The translations under genes were made by a program, and so were the position numbers. Positions 33,413 to 41,241 of a stretch of 63,794 nt of DNA are shown one piece after another. Origin of the DNA: Elusimicrobiota bacterium (GTDB taxonomy: Bacteria; Elusimicrobiota; Elusimicrobia; Elusimicrobiales; UBA9959); contig JACQPH010000126.1 of assembly GCA_016207645.1 (NCBI GenBank), positions 1 through 63,794 of the forward strand. The letters run 5' to 3'. The notes under the pieces were generated by a model that searched no databases, had not been told where the DNA came from, and saw only the letters and a program-made list of their open reading frames with translations. Position 1 is the first letter of the stretch. The number at the start of each line of letters is the position of its first letter.

Positions 33413-34843
33413 ATGAACCGAAATAAACGCTTTCAGCGCAGAGCAAAAACCGCCGGGAAGAGCGCCATGCGCGTGGAAAAAGATTCCATCGGGGAATTCC
33501 GGGTGCCGGTCGGGGCCTATTGGGGCATAAACGCCGGCCGGGCCGCGGAAAATTTCCCCATCAGCGGGCGGAAGATCAACCCCGGGCTGATAGACGCTTA
33601 CTGCCGGATCAAGAAAGCCGCCGCCGCGGTCAATCTGCGGGCCGGGCTGCTGACCAAAGCCAAGGCCAAAGCCATAAGCCGCGCCGCGGACGAGGTGCTG
33701 GCCGGGAAGCTCCGCGGCGAGTTCGTAGTGGACAGGTTCCAGGCCGGGGCCGGGACCAGCACCAATATGAACGTGAACGAAGTGCTCTGCAACCGCGCGC
33801 TGGAGCTGCTGGGTTATAAGAAAGGGCGTTACGATATCCTGTCCCCGAACGACCATGTGAATATGGGGCAGTCCACCAATGACACCTACCCGACGGCGGC
33901 CCACCTGGCCGCTCTCGCGGCGCTTGAAGGGCTCGGGACCGAAGCCGGCCGGCTGGCCGCTTCGCTGGCCGGGCGCGGAAAAAAATTCGCGAAGGTCCTG
34001 AAAAGCGGGAGGACGCATCTGCAGGACGCCGTCCCGGTGCTGCTGGGGCGGGAATTCTCGGCCTATGCCGCGGCCGTGCGCGCTTCCCTGCGGCATGTCC
34101 TGCGCACGGCGGGGGACCTGCGGGAGCTGGGGATAGGCGGGTCGGCCGCCGGCACGGGGATGAACACCCACCCGGCTTTCTCGCGGCGCATGGTGAAGGA
34201 ACTTTCAAGGCTGACAGGCTTCAGGCTGAAAAAAGCGGCGGACCTGATGCACGCCATGCAGTCGCAGGCGCCGCTGGCCAGGACCTCCTCGGCCCTGCGT
34301 GATCTTGCCGTCGAGCTCGGCCGGATCTCCAATGACCTGCGGCTGCTCTCTTCCGGCCCGGCCACCGGGCTGGCGGAGATAAAACTGCCGGAGGTGCAGG
34401 CCGGGAGTTCCATCATGCCGGGGAAGGTCAATCCTTCCGTCCCGGAAATGGTCAATATGGTCTGCTTCCGCGCCATCGGCAGCGACCTGGGAGTCTCCCT
34501 CGCGGCGGCCGCCGGCCAACTGGAGCTCAATGTGATGATGCCGCTGCTGGCCGAGAACCTGCTCGAATCCATAGAATTGCTCACGGCGGCCTGCCGGCAG
34601 CTTGCGCTGCGCTGCGTGGACGGTATAACCGCCGACGCCGGGCGCTGCCGGGATTATGCGCACCGCTCGATGGGGCTGGCCACCGCGCTGGCCCCGTCCA
34701 TAGGCTACCTGGCCGCCGCCGGCGTGGCCAAGCGCGCCCTGGCCGCCGGTAAGACTATTTCAGGGCTGCTGGAAGAGGAAGGCGGCCTTTCCCCGGCCGA
34801 GCTGAAGCGCCTGCTGGACCCGGCCCGCATGGCCGTCTCTTAA
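33413..34843 (+). CDS. aspA: aspartate ammonia-lyase
   Basis: A 476-residue member of the fumarase/aspartase superfamily. GSSIMPGKVNP (residues about 328-338) holds the catalytic serine loop. Features that favour aspartase over fumarase are NPDHVN-like SPNDHVNMGQSTNDTYPT, the sequence after the signature (SVPEMVNMVCFRAIGSD), and GQLELNVMMPLLAENLLESI. It would convert aspartate to fumarate and ammonia, feeding the TCA segment. The start is uncertain: ATG 33413 is used. A TTG at 33380 and an ATG at 33467 (MRVEKDSIGEF, the usual family start) are alternatives. Confidence 0.85.
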   Translation: MNRNKRFQRRAKTAGKSAMRVEKDSIGEFRVPVGAYWGINAGRAAENFPISGRKINPGLIDAYCRIKKAAAAVNLRAGLLTKAKAKAISRAADEVLAGKLRGEFVVDRFQAGAGTSTNMNVNEVLCNRALELLGYKKGRYDILSPNDHVNMGQSTNDTYPTAAHLAALAALEGLGTEAGRLAASLAGRGKKFAKVLKSGRTHLQDAVPVLLGREFSAYAAAVRASLRHVLRTAGDLRELGIGGSAAGTGMNTHPAFSRRMVKELSRLTGFRLKKAADLMHAMQSQAPLARTSSALRDLAVELGRISNDLRLLSSGPATGLAEIKLPEVQAGSSIMPGKVNPSVPEMVNMVCFRAIGSDLGVSLAAAAGQLELNVMMPLLAENLLESIELLTAACRQLALRCVDGITADAGRCRDYAHRSMGLATALAPSIGYLAAAGVAKRALAAGKTISGLLEEEGGLSPAELKRLLDPARMAVS

Positions 34844-34845
34844 GT

Positions 34846-34985
34846 ACCTTCCCCCCTTGTGGGGGAAGGCTAGGATGGGGGGGAAAGGGCGCTCCGTAGA
34901 ACCCCCACCTTAATCCTCCCCCAGAGCCCTCTGGGCCTGCCGTATCAAGCGCCCTGCGCCTCAGACGGCCAAGGGGGTAGGAAGC
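34846..34985. repeat. dispersed inverted repeat, copy B, with nested insert
   Basis: The first 75 bp match copy A (11054) closely. The right arm is split by about 48 bp (34923-34970). The reverse complement of 34933-34970 matches the 46-bp tandem repeat at 48392, sharing ggccgtctga, gcgca, gcgct and tacggca in order. So one repeat family has inserted into, or recombined with, another. Confidence 0.7.
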
Positions 34986-35006
34986 CTGCAAGAAGCGGAG
35001 ATAATT

Positions 35007-36419
35007 ATGAACACACCGGGCGCACCCAGGGCCGTCTCTCCCGCCGACAAAGCGATGCGGATAAACCTCGACAAGAGGTTCTACGGCACCTTCGCCGAGA
35101 TAGGCGCGGGCCAGGAGGTCGCGCGCTGGTTCTTCAAGGTCGGCGGCGCCTCCGGGGCGCTGGCCAAGACCATCTCCGCCTACGACATGGCTTTCTCCGA
35201 CGCCATCTACGGGAAGGACGAGCGCTATGTGAGCCAGGCGCGCCTTAACAAGATGCTGGACTACGAACTGGACCTGCTGGTGGAGCGCCTGGGCTCGGTG
35301 CGCGGCGATAACGACTCTTTCTTCGCTTTCGCGGATACCGTGGCCGCGCGGACCTACCTGGGGACCGATCAATGCCATGGCTGGATGGGGATAAAATTCC
35401 AGGCGCAGCCCCAGGCCGTGCCGTCGGTGATCATCCTGCACGTCAATATGCTCGATAGGGAGAACGTGCAGCAGCAGGAAGCGCTCGGCATCATCGGCGT
35501 GAACCTGGCCTACGGCGCTTTCTACCTCAACGCCGAGCCCGAGAAGCTGATAGCCTCGCTGCTCGACAGCCTCTCCACCGACCGCCTGGAAGTGGACATG
35601 ATAAAGTTCAGCGGGCCCTGCTTCGGCGGCGTGGACAACCGGCTGATGAGTCTGCAGCTCGTCGCGCAGGGGCTGACGGGCGCGGCGCTGATAGGCGCCG
35701 GTGGCGAGGTGCTGCAGCCCTACGAGGTGCTCCGCAAGAAGAATATCCTGCTGGAGCGCGGCAGCTTCTGCCCCGTCACCAGGGTGAACCTGGACATGCT
35801 GGACGGGGCGCGCACCCAGTTCCGCCGGCAGCCGGGGGTGGGCCAGGGCGAGATAGTGGAGCTGATGGAGATCACGATGAGCAATCTGCTCAGCTCCGGC
35901 GAGATAGACCACTGCGACTTCCTCGCCCGCGCGGACACTATAAACGCGGTCGGCAAGATGGTGCTGATCTCCGACTACGCGCAGTATTACAAGCTGGCCG
36001 GCTACCTGCAGCGCTTCACCAAAGGCCGTATCGGGATCGTGCTCGGCGTGCCCAACCTCAGGGAGCTCTTCGACGTGAAATATTACGACGCGCTGGAGGG
36101 CGGCATCCTGGAATCGTTCGGCCGCCTCTTTAAGAACCACCTCAAGCTCTATGTCTATCCGGCCCGCGACTCCGAGACGGGCAGAACGATCGCCGCCGAC
36201 GACCTGGCCATACCGCAGTCCCTGGAGCACCTCTTCCGCCATCTTAAGGAGAACGGCGGTATCGAGGCCATCTCGCAGTTCCACAAGGAATACCTGGGGA
36301 TCTATCCCAAGGACGTGCTCTGCAAGATCGGCGCCAGCGACGGCTCCTGGGAGCAGATGGTGCCCTGCGAGGTAGCCGAATGCATAAAGAAGCGCCGCTT
36401 TTTCGGCTATAAGTCGTAG
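35007..36419 (+). CDS. conserved cytoplasmic protein of unknown function
   Basis: 470 residues, no signal peptide or membrane span. It opens with NLDKRFYGTFAEIGAGQEVA and RWFFKVGGASGALAKTISAY, segments I associate with a strongly conserved bacterial family of unproven function that databases have given unreliable names. Other conserved-looking parts are TDQCHGWMGIKFQ, VDMIKFSGPCFGG, FCPVTRVNLDML, and YLGIYPKDVLCKIGAS at the end. The strong conservation suggests an enzyme, but I see no known nucleotide or metal motif. It is followed by zapB/zapA-like genes. GGAG precedes the ATG. Confidence 0.75.
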   Translation: MNTPGAPRAVSPADKAMRINLDKRFYGTFAEIGAGQEVARWFFKVGGASGALAKTISAYDMAFSDAIYGKDERYVSQARLNKMLDYELDLLVERLGSVRGDNDSFFAFADTVAARTYLGTDQCHGWMGIKFQAQPQAVPSVIILHVNMLDRENVQQQEALGIIGVNLAYGAFYLNAEPEKLIASLLDSLSTDRLEVDMIKFSGPCFGGVDNRLMSLQLVAQGLTGAALIGAGGEVLQPYEVLRKKNILLERGSFCPVTRVNLDMLDGARTQFRRQPGVGQGEIVELMEITMSNLLSSGEIDHCDFLARADTINAVGKMVLISDYAQYYKLAGYLQRFTKGRIGIVLGVPNLRELFDVKYYDALEGGILESFGRLFKNHLKLYVYPARDSETGRTIAADDLAIPQSLEHLFRHLKENGGIEAISQFHKEYLGIYPKDVLCKIGASDGSWEQMVPCEVAECIKKRRFFGYKS

Positions 36420-36425
36420 GTTTAC

Positions 36426-36431
36426 TATAAT
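36426..36431 (+). promoter_or_regulatory. -10 box (TATAAT) of the zapB/zapA pair
   Basis: A consensus TATAAT ends six bases before the ATG at 36438, with no Shine-Dalgarno. The predicted transcription start is the A of the ATG, so a leaderless mRNA is likely. Confidence 0.5.
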
Positions 36432-36437
36432 TTAGCT

Positions 36438-36707
36438 ATGCACAACCCCTTGAAGCGCCTTGAAGAACAGGTGAACGGCGCTTCCGAACTTGTCGCCAAA
36501 CTGAAGGAGGAGAACAGGGTGCTGAAGCAGCAGGTGGAACTGCTCGGCGCCGCCCGCAACAAGGCCGCCTCCAATACCGCCGCCGCGCGCGACCTGGCCG
36601 ACTTCAAGGCCAAAGTGCGCCGCCGCCTGGAGCGCATCTGCGCGAAGATAGAAAAGGCCAACGACCTGCAGCCCGGCCTCTTCGAGGACGACGAAGATGC
36701 AGAATAA
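36438..36707 (+). CDS. small coiled-coil protein, ZapB-like
   Basis: An 89-residue protein. Residues 1-45 form a heptad coiled coil (LKRLEEQVNGASELVAKLKE, LKQQVELL) and a second basic helix follows (residues 55-78), ending in an acidic tail. Its adjacency to a ZapA gene (11-bp overlap) and its ZapB-like architecture suggest a divisome role, cross-linking FtsZ-associated ZapA. Coiled coils are easily mimicked, so the name is tentative. Confidence 0.7.
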   Translation: MHNPLKRLEEQVNGASELVAKLKEENRVLKQQVELLGAARNKAASNTAAARDLADFKAKVRRRLERICAKIEKANDLQPGLFEDDEDAE

Positions 36708-36990
36708 CGAGTTCGAGGCCAAGGTCAAGGGCCGCCTGCTGAAGTTCCCTTCCGTGGACGGGATGTCCGAGCTCGAGATGAGCACGGTCGTCGGACAGGT
36801 GGAGGAAAAAATAGACGAGATAGAAGAGAAGCTCAATATCCACGACTCCTCCAAGCTCGCCATCCTGGCGGCCTACGATTTCGCCGTGAAGCTTTACCAC
36901 CTGAAGCAGAGGTCCGAAACCAACCGCGAGGCCGACACGAAGAAGATCGAGGAGTTGGTGGAGAAGCTGGCTAGAACCCTGGAAGAATGA
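36697..36990 (+). CDS. zapA: cell division protein ZapA
   Basis: A 97-residue protein with the ZapA layout: a short N-terminal strand region, then SSKLAILAAYDFAVKLYHLK (residues about 51-70), which is the family signature, and a C-terminal coiled coil rich in E/K. ZapA binds FtsZ and bundles its filaments at the Z-ring. It is read after the ZapB-like gene with which it overlaps by 11 bp. A TTAATCC-type hairpin element follows the stop. Confidence 0.85.
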   Translation: MQNNEFEAKVKGRLLKFPSVDGMSELEMSTVVGQVEEKIDEIEEKLNIHDSSKLAILAAYDFAVKLYHLKQRSETNREADTKKIEELVEKLARTLEE

Positions 36991-37049
36991 GGATTAAGGA
37001 TTAAGCGCTAAGGATTAAGGTTTACTTACAACTTACCGCTTAATCCTTA
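36991..37049. repeat. TTAATCC palindromic element, copy 1
   Basis: TAAGGATTAAGCG (36995-37007) pairs perfectly with CGCTTAATCCTTA (37037-37049). The loop holds ttacttacaacttac. The complementary wording occurs in the element at 58917-58984. Confidence 0.65.
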
Positions 37050-37061
37050 CCACTGGCAGTT

Positions 37062-38393
37062 ATGCCCGAATCCCTTTTCGACGAAAAACCTGCGGCGCCG
37101 GAGCCCGAGGGCGGCCCGGCCTATGCCCCGCTGGCGGCCCGGCTGGCCCCCAAAGACCTGGCGGATTTCTCGGGGCAGGAGCATATCCTGGGCCCGGGGA
37201 AGCTTCTGCGCCGGGCGATAGAATCCGACAATCTCAAGTCAGCCGTCTTCTTCGGCCCGCCGGGAGCGGGGAAGACGGCCCTGGCCCGCTATATAGCCTC
37301 CCGCGCCAATGCCAAGACCTTCGACCTGAACGCGGTGATGGCCGGAGTGGCCGACTTAAAAAAGATCATCGAGTACTCCCGCGGCCTCGGCGGCGGGCTG
37401 GCGGAGAACCAGCGCGTGCTGCTGGTCCTCGACGAGATACACCATTTCAACCGCACGCAGCAGGACGTGCTGCTGCCTTCCGTGGAGAAGGGCGAGATCA
37501 TCCTGATAGGGATGACCACGGAGAACCCTTTCTTCTATATCAATCAGGCGCTGCTTTCCCGGTTCATCGTGGTCGAGTTCAAGCAGCTGAAGGTGGAACA
37601 CCTCTCCGATATCTTCGACCGCGCGCTGACGCATACGGAGGGGCTGAAGACCCTGAAGCCCGAAGTGACCCCCGAAGCGAAGCGCTACCTGATAGAGAAT
37701 TCCTCCGGCGACGCGCGCCGGCTGCTGAACGCGCTGGAACTGGCGGTCATCACCACCACTCCGGGCACTGACGGGAAGCGCCTGATAGACGAAGCCGTGG
37801 CCCGCGAATCCATCCAGCGCCGCAGCCTGCGCTACGACCGCAGCTCCGACGAGCATTACGACCATATCTCCGCTTTCATCAAGAGCATGCGCGGCTCGGA
37901 CCCGGACGCCGCAGTCTACTGGCTGGCCAAGATGCTGGAGGCCGGAGAGGACCCCCGCTTCGTGGCGCGCCGCATTCTGATCTGCGCCTCGGAGGACGTG
38001 GGTAACGCCAACCCGATGGCGCTGGTGCTGGCGGAGAGCGCCTTCAAGTCCGCCGAGGTGCTCGGCATGCCCGAGGCGCGCATCATCCTGGCGCAGGCGG
38101 CCATCTACGTGGCCTGCTCGCCCAAGTCCAACGCTTCCTACCTGGCCGTGAACGAGGCCCAGGCCGAGGTTAACAGCGGCGTGGAGCGCGCCGTGCCCCT
38201 GCACTTGCGCGACGCCTCCAAGGACGGCAAAGCCCTCGGCCACGGCAGGGGCTACAAGTACCCCCACGATTTCGAGAACCACTACGTGAAGCAGGAATAC
38301 ATGCCCGACCCGAAGCTCTTCTACCGCCCCGCCGACCAGGGCTTCGAGATAGAAATTTCCAAGCGCCTGAAGCGCCTGCGGGGCGAAAAATGA
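37062..38393 (+). CDS. rarA: replication-associated recombination protein A (AAA+ ATPase)
   Basis: 443 residues. Walker A GPPGAGKTALA is near residue 66, Walker B is LVLDEIHHFNRTQQD, and sensor-type GMTTENPFFYINQALLSR follows. The C-terminal half holds the RarA/MgsA clamp-loader-like domain with EDVGNANPMALVLAE and the closing HLRDASKDGKALGHGRGY motif. RarA acts at stalled replication forks together with RecA and SSB. No Shine-Dalgarno precedes the ATG, and the gene begins just after the TTAATCC element. Confidence 0.95.
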   Translation: MPESLFDEKPAAPEPEGGPAYAPLAARLAPKDLADFSGQEHILGPGKLLRRAIESDNLKSAVFFGPPGAGKTALARYIASRANAKTFDLNAVMAGVADLKKIIEYSRGLGGGLAENQRVLLVLDEIHHFNRTQQDVLLPSVEKGEIILIGMTTENPFFYINQALLSRFIVVEFKQLKVEHLSDIFDRALTHTEGLKTLKPEVTPEAKRYLIENSSGDARRLLNALELAVITTTPGTDGKRLIDEAVARESIQRRSLRYDRSSDEHYDHISAFIKSMRGSDPDAAVYWLAKMLEAGEDPRFVARRILICASEDVGNANPMALVLAESAFKSAEVLGMPEARIILAQAAIYVACSPKSNASYLAVNEAQAEVNSGVERAVPLHLRDASKDGKALGHGRGYKYPHDFENHYVKQEYMPDPKLFYRPADQGFEIEISKRLKRLRGEK

Positions 38394-38397
38394 TTTC

Positions 38398-38450
38398 AAT
38401 CCGGTGACATAATACCTATTTCCTTGATTTAAGTATTATGTCACTGGATT
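38398..38450. repeat. GGTGACA palindromic element, copy 1
   Basis: The 18-bp arms AATCCGGTGACATAATAC (38398-38415) and its complement at 38433-38450 differ at one position. The 17-base loop is AT-rich. The second copy is at 46168-46214, with the same outer GGTGACA/TGTCAC ends but a different inner stem. Confidence 0.75.
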
Positions 38451-38478
38451 ACACAAAATAAAACAACTTTTTGAACTG

Positions 38479-38508
38479 GCGGGCTTTCTGGCCCGCATTT
38501 TATATAAT
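38479..38508 (+). promoter_or_regulatory. hairpin followed by -10 box of the second nucleotidyltransferase pair
   Basis: A GCGGGC/GCCCGC hairpin (38479-38496) is followed by TATAAT (38503-38508), which ends six bases before the ATG at 38515. The predicted start point is the A of that ATG. Confidence 0.4.
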
Positions 38509-38514
38509 ACGGGG

Positions 38515-38703
38515 ATGGGGTCCAGACCGAATAAATACCCTTCCAGGCTTAATCACGAGGAGCTGGACTGGCTTCGCCTTTCTCCCTCGCAGCGGATGAT
38601 CCAGTCCGCGAAGTTGTGGAAGTTTTTCCTGGCGATAGGAGGGAAACTTGACTCTCAGCCCGATCCTCAAAGTCCTTTCAACTTTCCGAAAGCAAAGAGT
38701 TAA
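38515..38703 (+). CDS. small protein preceding a nucleotidyltransferase gene
   Basis: A 62-residue protein with LSPSQRMIQSAKLWKFFLAI followed by GGKLDSQPDPQSPF. This L-S-P-x-x-R, S-x-x-L-W, G-G-x-L-D-x-x-P-D-P-Q-S-P-F layout recurs in small genes placed just before nucleotidyltransferase genes, so it is probably one half of a two-gene module (possibly toxin-antitoxin). It overlaps the next gene by 56 bp in another frame. Function unknown. Confidence 0.7.
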   Translation: MGSRPNKYPSRLNHEELDWLRLSPSQRMIQSAKLWKFFLAIGGKLDSQPDPQSPFNFPKAKS

Positions 38704-39418
38704 ATCCCTGCTGATAGGCGGGCAGGCTTGTATCGTATACGGAGCTGCGGAATTCAGCCGTGATTCCGATTTCGTCGTACTGGCTTCGCCGGCGAACCTT
38801 AAGGCCTTGTCCGGCGCGTTGAAAGTATTGAAAGCTGTTCCGGTATATTTCCCGGAATTGACGCTCCGGTACCTGCTTAAGGGCCACGCCTGTCATTTTC
38901 GCTGCGGCGCGCGCGGGGTGGCCGGTTTGCGGGTGGATGTTATGTCGAAGTTGAAAGGTTGCGACGCATTCGGAAAACTCTGGGAAAGGCGTAACAGCGT
39001 TAAGATCCCCGGGTTGGGCGCTGTGGACATAATTTCGCTTGAAGATCTTGTTCAAAGCAAAAAAACTCAGCGCGATAAGGACTGGCTGATGCTGAACCGC
39101 CTTGTGGAAAACGATATTTTCCTGAACGAAGGCTCCGGCTCCGCCGCCAAGGTCAAATGGTGGCTGGCCCAGGGCCGGGTGCCGGAAACGCTTGCGCGGC
39201 TTTGCGCCGATCATCCGCGGCAGGCGCGCGGAAGCCTCGCGCGCAGACCGCTTTTACGCGAGGCCCTGAAAAATAATCTTAAAAAATTGTCCGTCCTGCT
39301 CAAAAAAGAAGAAGCCGCGGAAAGGACAAAAGACTTAAGATACTGGCTCCCGTTAAAAAAAGAACTGGAGAAACTCCGTCTTTCCCGGGAACGCCGGGTT
39401 AAAGAACCCGGGACTTAA
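38648..39418 (+). CDS. nucleotidyltransferase-fold protein
   Basis: A 256-residue protein. LIGGQACIVYGAAEFSRDSD near residue 24 contains the G-G, G and D-x-D type active site of nucleotidyltransferases, and RVDVMSKLKG supplies the third acid. The long helical C-terminus (from about 130) may contact its partner. The start is a TTG at 38648, chosen because GGAGGG lies four bases upstream. It overlaps the small upstream gene by 56 bp. Together they may form a nucleotidyltransferase-based toxin-antitoxin or abortive-infection module, unlike the MNT/HEPN pair at 4588. Confidence 0.75.
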   Translation: MTLSPILKVLSTFRKQRVKSLLIGGQACIVYGAAEFSRDSDFVVLASPANLKALSGALKVLKAVPVYFPELTLRYLLKGHACHFRCGARGVAGLRVDVMSKLKGCDAFGKLWERRNSVKIPGLGAVDIISLEDLVQSKKTQRDKDWLMLNRLVENDIFLNEGSGSAAKVKWWLAQGRVPETLARLCADHPRQARGSLARRPLLREALKNNLKKLSVLLKKEEAAERTKDLRYWLPLKKELEKLRLSRERRVKEPGT

Positions 39419-39421
39419 TTC

Positions 39422-40705
39422 ATGGACCCAAAGGTTTATACCGTCAGCGAGCTGAGCCAGGGGATCAAGTACCTGCTGGAGAGCTCTTTCCGCGAGGTCT
39501 GGGTGGAGGGGGAGCTCTCGGGGCTGAAGGTCTCTTCGCTGGGGCATACTTATTTCGACCTGAAGGACGCGACTTCCAATATCTCCGGCGTGCTGTTCCG
39601 CGGTTTCGGCGCTAACCTGAAATTCGACCTGCAGAACGGGCTTCTGGTGCGGGTGCGCGGGAACATCACCACTTACGACAAGCAGAGCAAGTACCAGCTG
39701 ATGGCGAAGGAAGTGGTGCCTGCCGGCATAGGGCCGCTGCAGTTGGCTTTCGAGCAGCTTAAGAAGAAACTCCAGGCCGAGGGGCTCTTCGACCAGACCC
39801 GCAAGCGGCCCATCCCCGCCCTGCCCCAGAAAATAGCCGTGGTCACTTCCCCGACGGGCGCGGCCATCCGGGACATCCTTTCCATACTCAAGCGGCGCTA
39901 TGCCAATATGCATATCATTGTGGCCCCGGTGAAGGTGCAGGGCCAGGGTTCGAAAGAGGAAATAGCCCAGGCCATCAAAGACCTGAACGAAGGCTTTCCC
40001 GATATAGACGTGCTGCTGGTCGGGCGGGGCGGCGGCTCGATGGAGGACCTCTGGGCCTTCAACGAGGAAATAGTGGCGCGGGCCATAGCGGGCTCGAAGA
40101 TCCCCGTCATTTCCTGTGTCGGGCATGAGACCGATTTTACGATAGCGGACTTTGTGGCGGATATGCGGGCTCCTACTCCTTCCGCCGCCGCCGAGCTGGT
40201 GGTGAAATGCAAGGTGGAGCTGGCGGCTAATATAGCCGGGCTGGAGCGGCGGCTGCTGCAGAGCCTGCGCATCTACTACGAGAACCTGCAGGGCAAGTTC
40301 CACAGGCTTATCTCCAGCCGGCCCATGGTGAACCCGCTGGTGCTGCTGGAGCGGCCGACCCGCAGGCTGGACGAGGCGGTGGAGGAGCTGTTATTCACCC
40401 TGGCCGACAAGGTGCGCCATGCCGGCGAGAGATTGAATCTGCAGTCGGAAAAGCTGAAGGCCCTGAGCCCGCTTTTCCCGCTGAAGAAAGGCTACGCCAT
40501 AGTGAAGGACATGAAGGGCAAAGCCGTGAAAACGGCGGCCGGGCTGGCCCCGGGGGACCGGCTTTCCCTGCAGTTCGCCGAGGGCAGGGCCGAGGCCGAG
40601 GTGCTGAACGCGGGTAACGGCGGCGCCGGGAGCGCAGCGGAAGGGAAAAAGCGGAAGCCTGAAGCTAAAGGCGGGGCGGGGCCCCAACAGGAGACTTTAT
40701 GGTAA
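39422..40705 (+). CDS. xseA: exodeoxyribonuclease VII large subunit
   Basis: A 427-residue protein. The N-terminal OB-fold (residues 5-100; VYTVSELSQGIKYLLE, WVEGELSG) is followed by the catalytic domain with AVVTSPTGAAIRDIL, LVGRGGGSMEDLWAFN and ISCVGHETDFTIADFVADMR. These are hallmark XseA motifs. The enzyme degrades single-stranded DNA from both ends. It overlaps xseB by 7 bp. The start lies only 3 bp after the nucleotidyltransferase gene and has no Shine-Dalgarno, so translation may be coupled. Confidence 0.97.
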   Translation: MDPKVYTVSELSQGIKYLLESSFREVWVEGELSGLKVSSLGHTYFDLKDATSNISGVLFRGFGANLKFDLQNGLLVRVRGNITTYDKQSKYQLMAKEVVPAGIGPLQLAFEQLKKKLQAEGLFDQTRKRPIPALPQKIAVVTSPTGAAIRDILSILKRRYANMHIIVAPVKVQGQGSKEEIAQAIKDLNEGFPDIDVLLVGRGGGSMEDLWAFNEEIVARAIAGSKIPVISCVGHETDFTIADFVADMRAPTPSAAAELVVKCKVELAANIAGLERRLLQSLRIYYENLQGKFHRLISSRPMVNPLVLLERPTRRLDEAVEELLFTLADKVRHAGERLNLQSEKLKALSPLFPLKKGYAIVKDMKGKAVKTAAGLAPGDRLSLQFAEGRAEAEVLNAGNGGAGSAAEGKKRKPEAKGGAGPQQETLW

Positions 40706-40947
40706 AGAAAGCCAATGCCGGCGGTTTCGAGGAGAAGCTCGGGAAGCTGGAAGAGATAGTGGCCAGGCTCGAGGACGAAACTACGCCCATCGAGGAATCC
40801 CTTTCCCTCTTCGAGGAAGGCGTGGGCATTTCCAGGGAACTCTCGGTGAAGCTGGAAGAAGTGAAGCGCAAAATAGAGGTGCTCCGCAAGGACGCCGAGG
40901 GCAAACTGAAACTGGAACCCTTCGAGGACGAAACGAACGAGCAATAG
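40699..40947 (+). CDS. xseB: exodeoxyribonuclease VII small subunit
   Basis: An 82-residue XseB with the family core FEEKLGKLEEIVARLEDE and SLSLFEEGVGISRE. Several copies coat one XseA to form the holoenzyme. AGGAG precedes the ATG within the end of xseA. Confidence 0.95.
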   Translation: MVKKANAGGFEEKLGKLEEIVARLEDETTPIEESLSLFEEGVGISRELSVKLEEVKRKIEVLRKDAEGKLKLEPFEDETNEQ

Positions 40948-40960
40948 TCCCGGCAGCCGG

Positions 40961-41059
40961 GCCGCCGGTGACGGCGTATCCCTCCGCCCGCAGCATTTCG
41001 GAAAGCTCCTCTCACGGTTCGGCGTCGTCGTCCACCACCAGGATATGTTCGGTTTTCAT
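40961..41059 (-). pseudogene. dead response regulator N-terminus
   Basis: Read leftward from the ATG at 41059, the frame gives MKTEHILVVDDDAEP, an in-frame TGA, then EELSEMLRAEGYAVTGG. This is the first 33 residues of a receiver domain, including the D-D-D acidic pocket. After that homology is lost and the xseB gene begins. The rest of the gene, including the phosphorylation site, is missing. It lies back-to-back with the histidine kinase at 41242, so it may be the former partner of that kinase. Confidence 0.75.
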
Positions 41060-41160
41060 CTTGAGCGCCCGTTGCGCGGGCTGCGCGGTTTCTCCGCGCG
41101 GGGGTTCCTCGTGGCGGTCATGATTTTTGCGACTTTTAGGATTTTAATTGTTTTCCCGGC

Positions 41161-41183
41161 GGAAATAATATATCATTATTTCC
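41161..41183. promoter_or_regulatory. 9-bp inverted repeat upstream of the histidine kinase
   Basis: GGAAATAAT and ATTATTTCC pair perfectly around a five-base loop, about 60 bp before the kinase ATG. It could be an operator or a leader hairpin. Direct agggttaagggttaag repeats follow. Confidence 0.4.
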
Positions 41184-41241
41184 AGGGTTAAGGGTTAAGT
41201 TAGTTCCGCATTCTATTCTCTTTTTTCGGGGCGGGGGGGGG

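Noticed and set aside
33413-34843. Class II fumarase
   Set aside because: Sequences around the signature loop (SVPEMVNMVCF, GQLELNVM) fit aspartase better.
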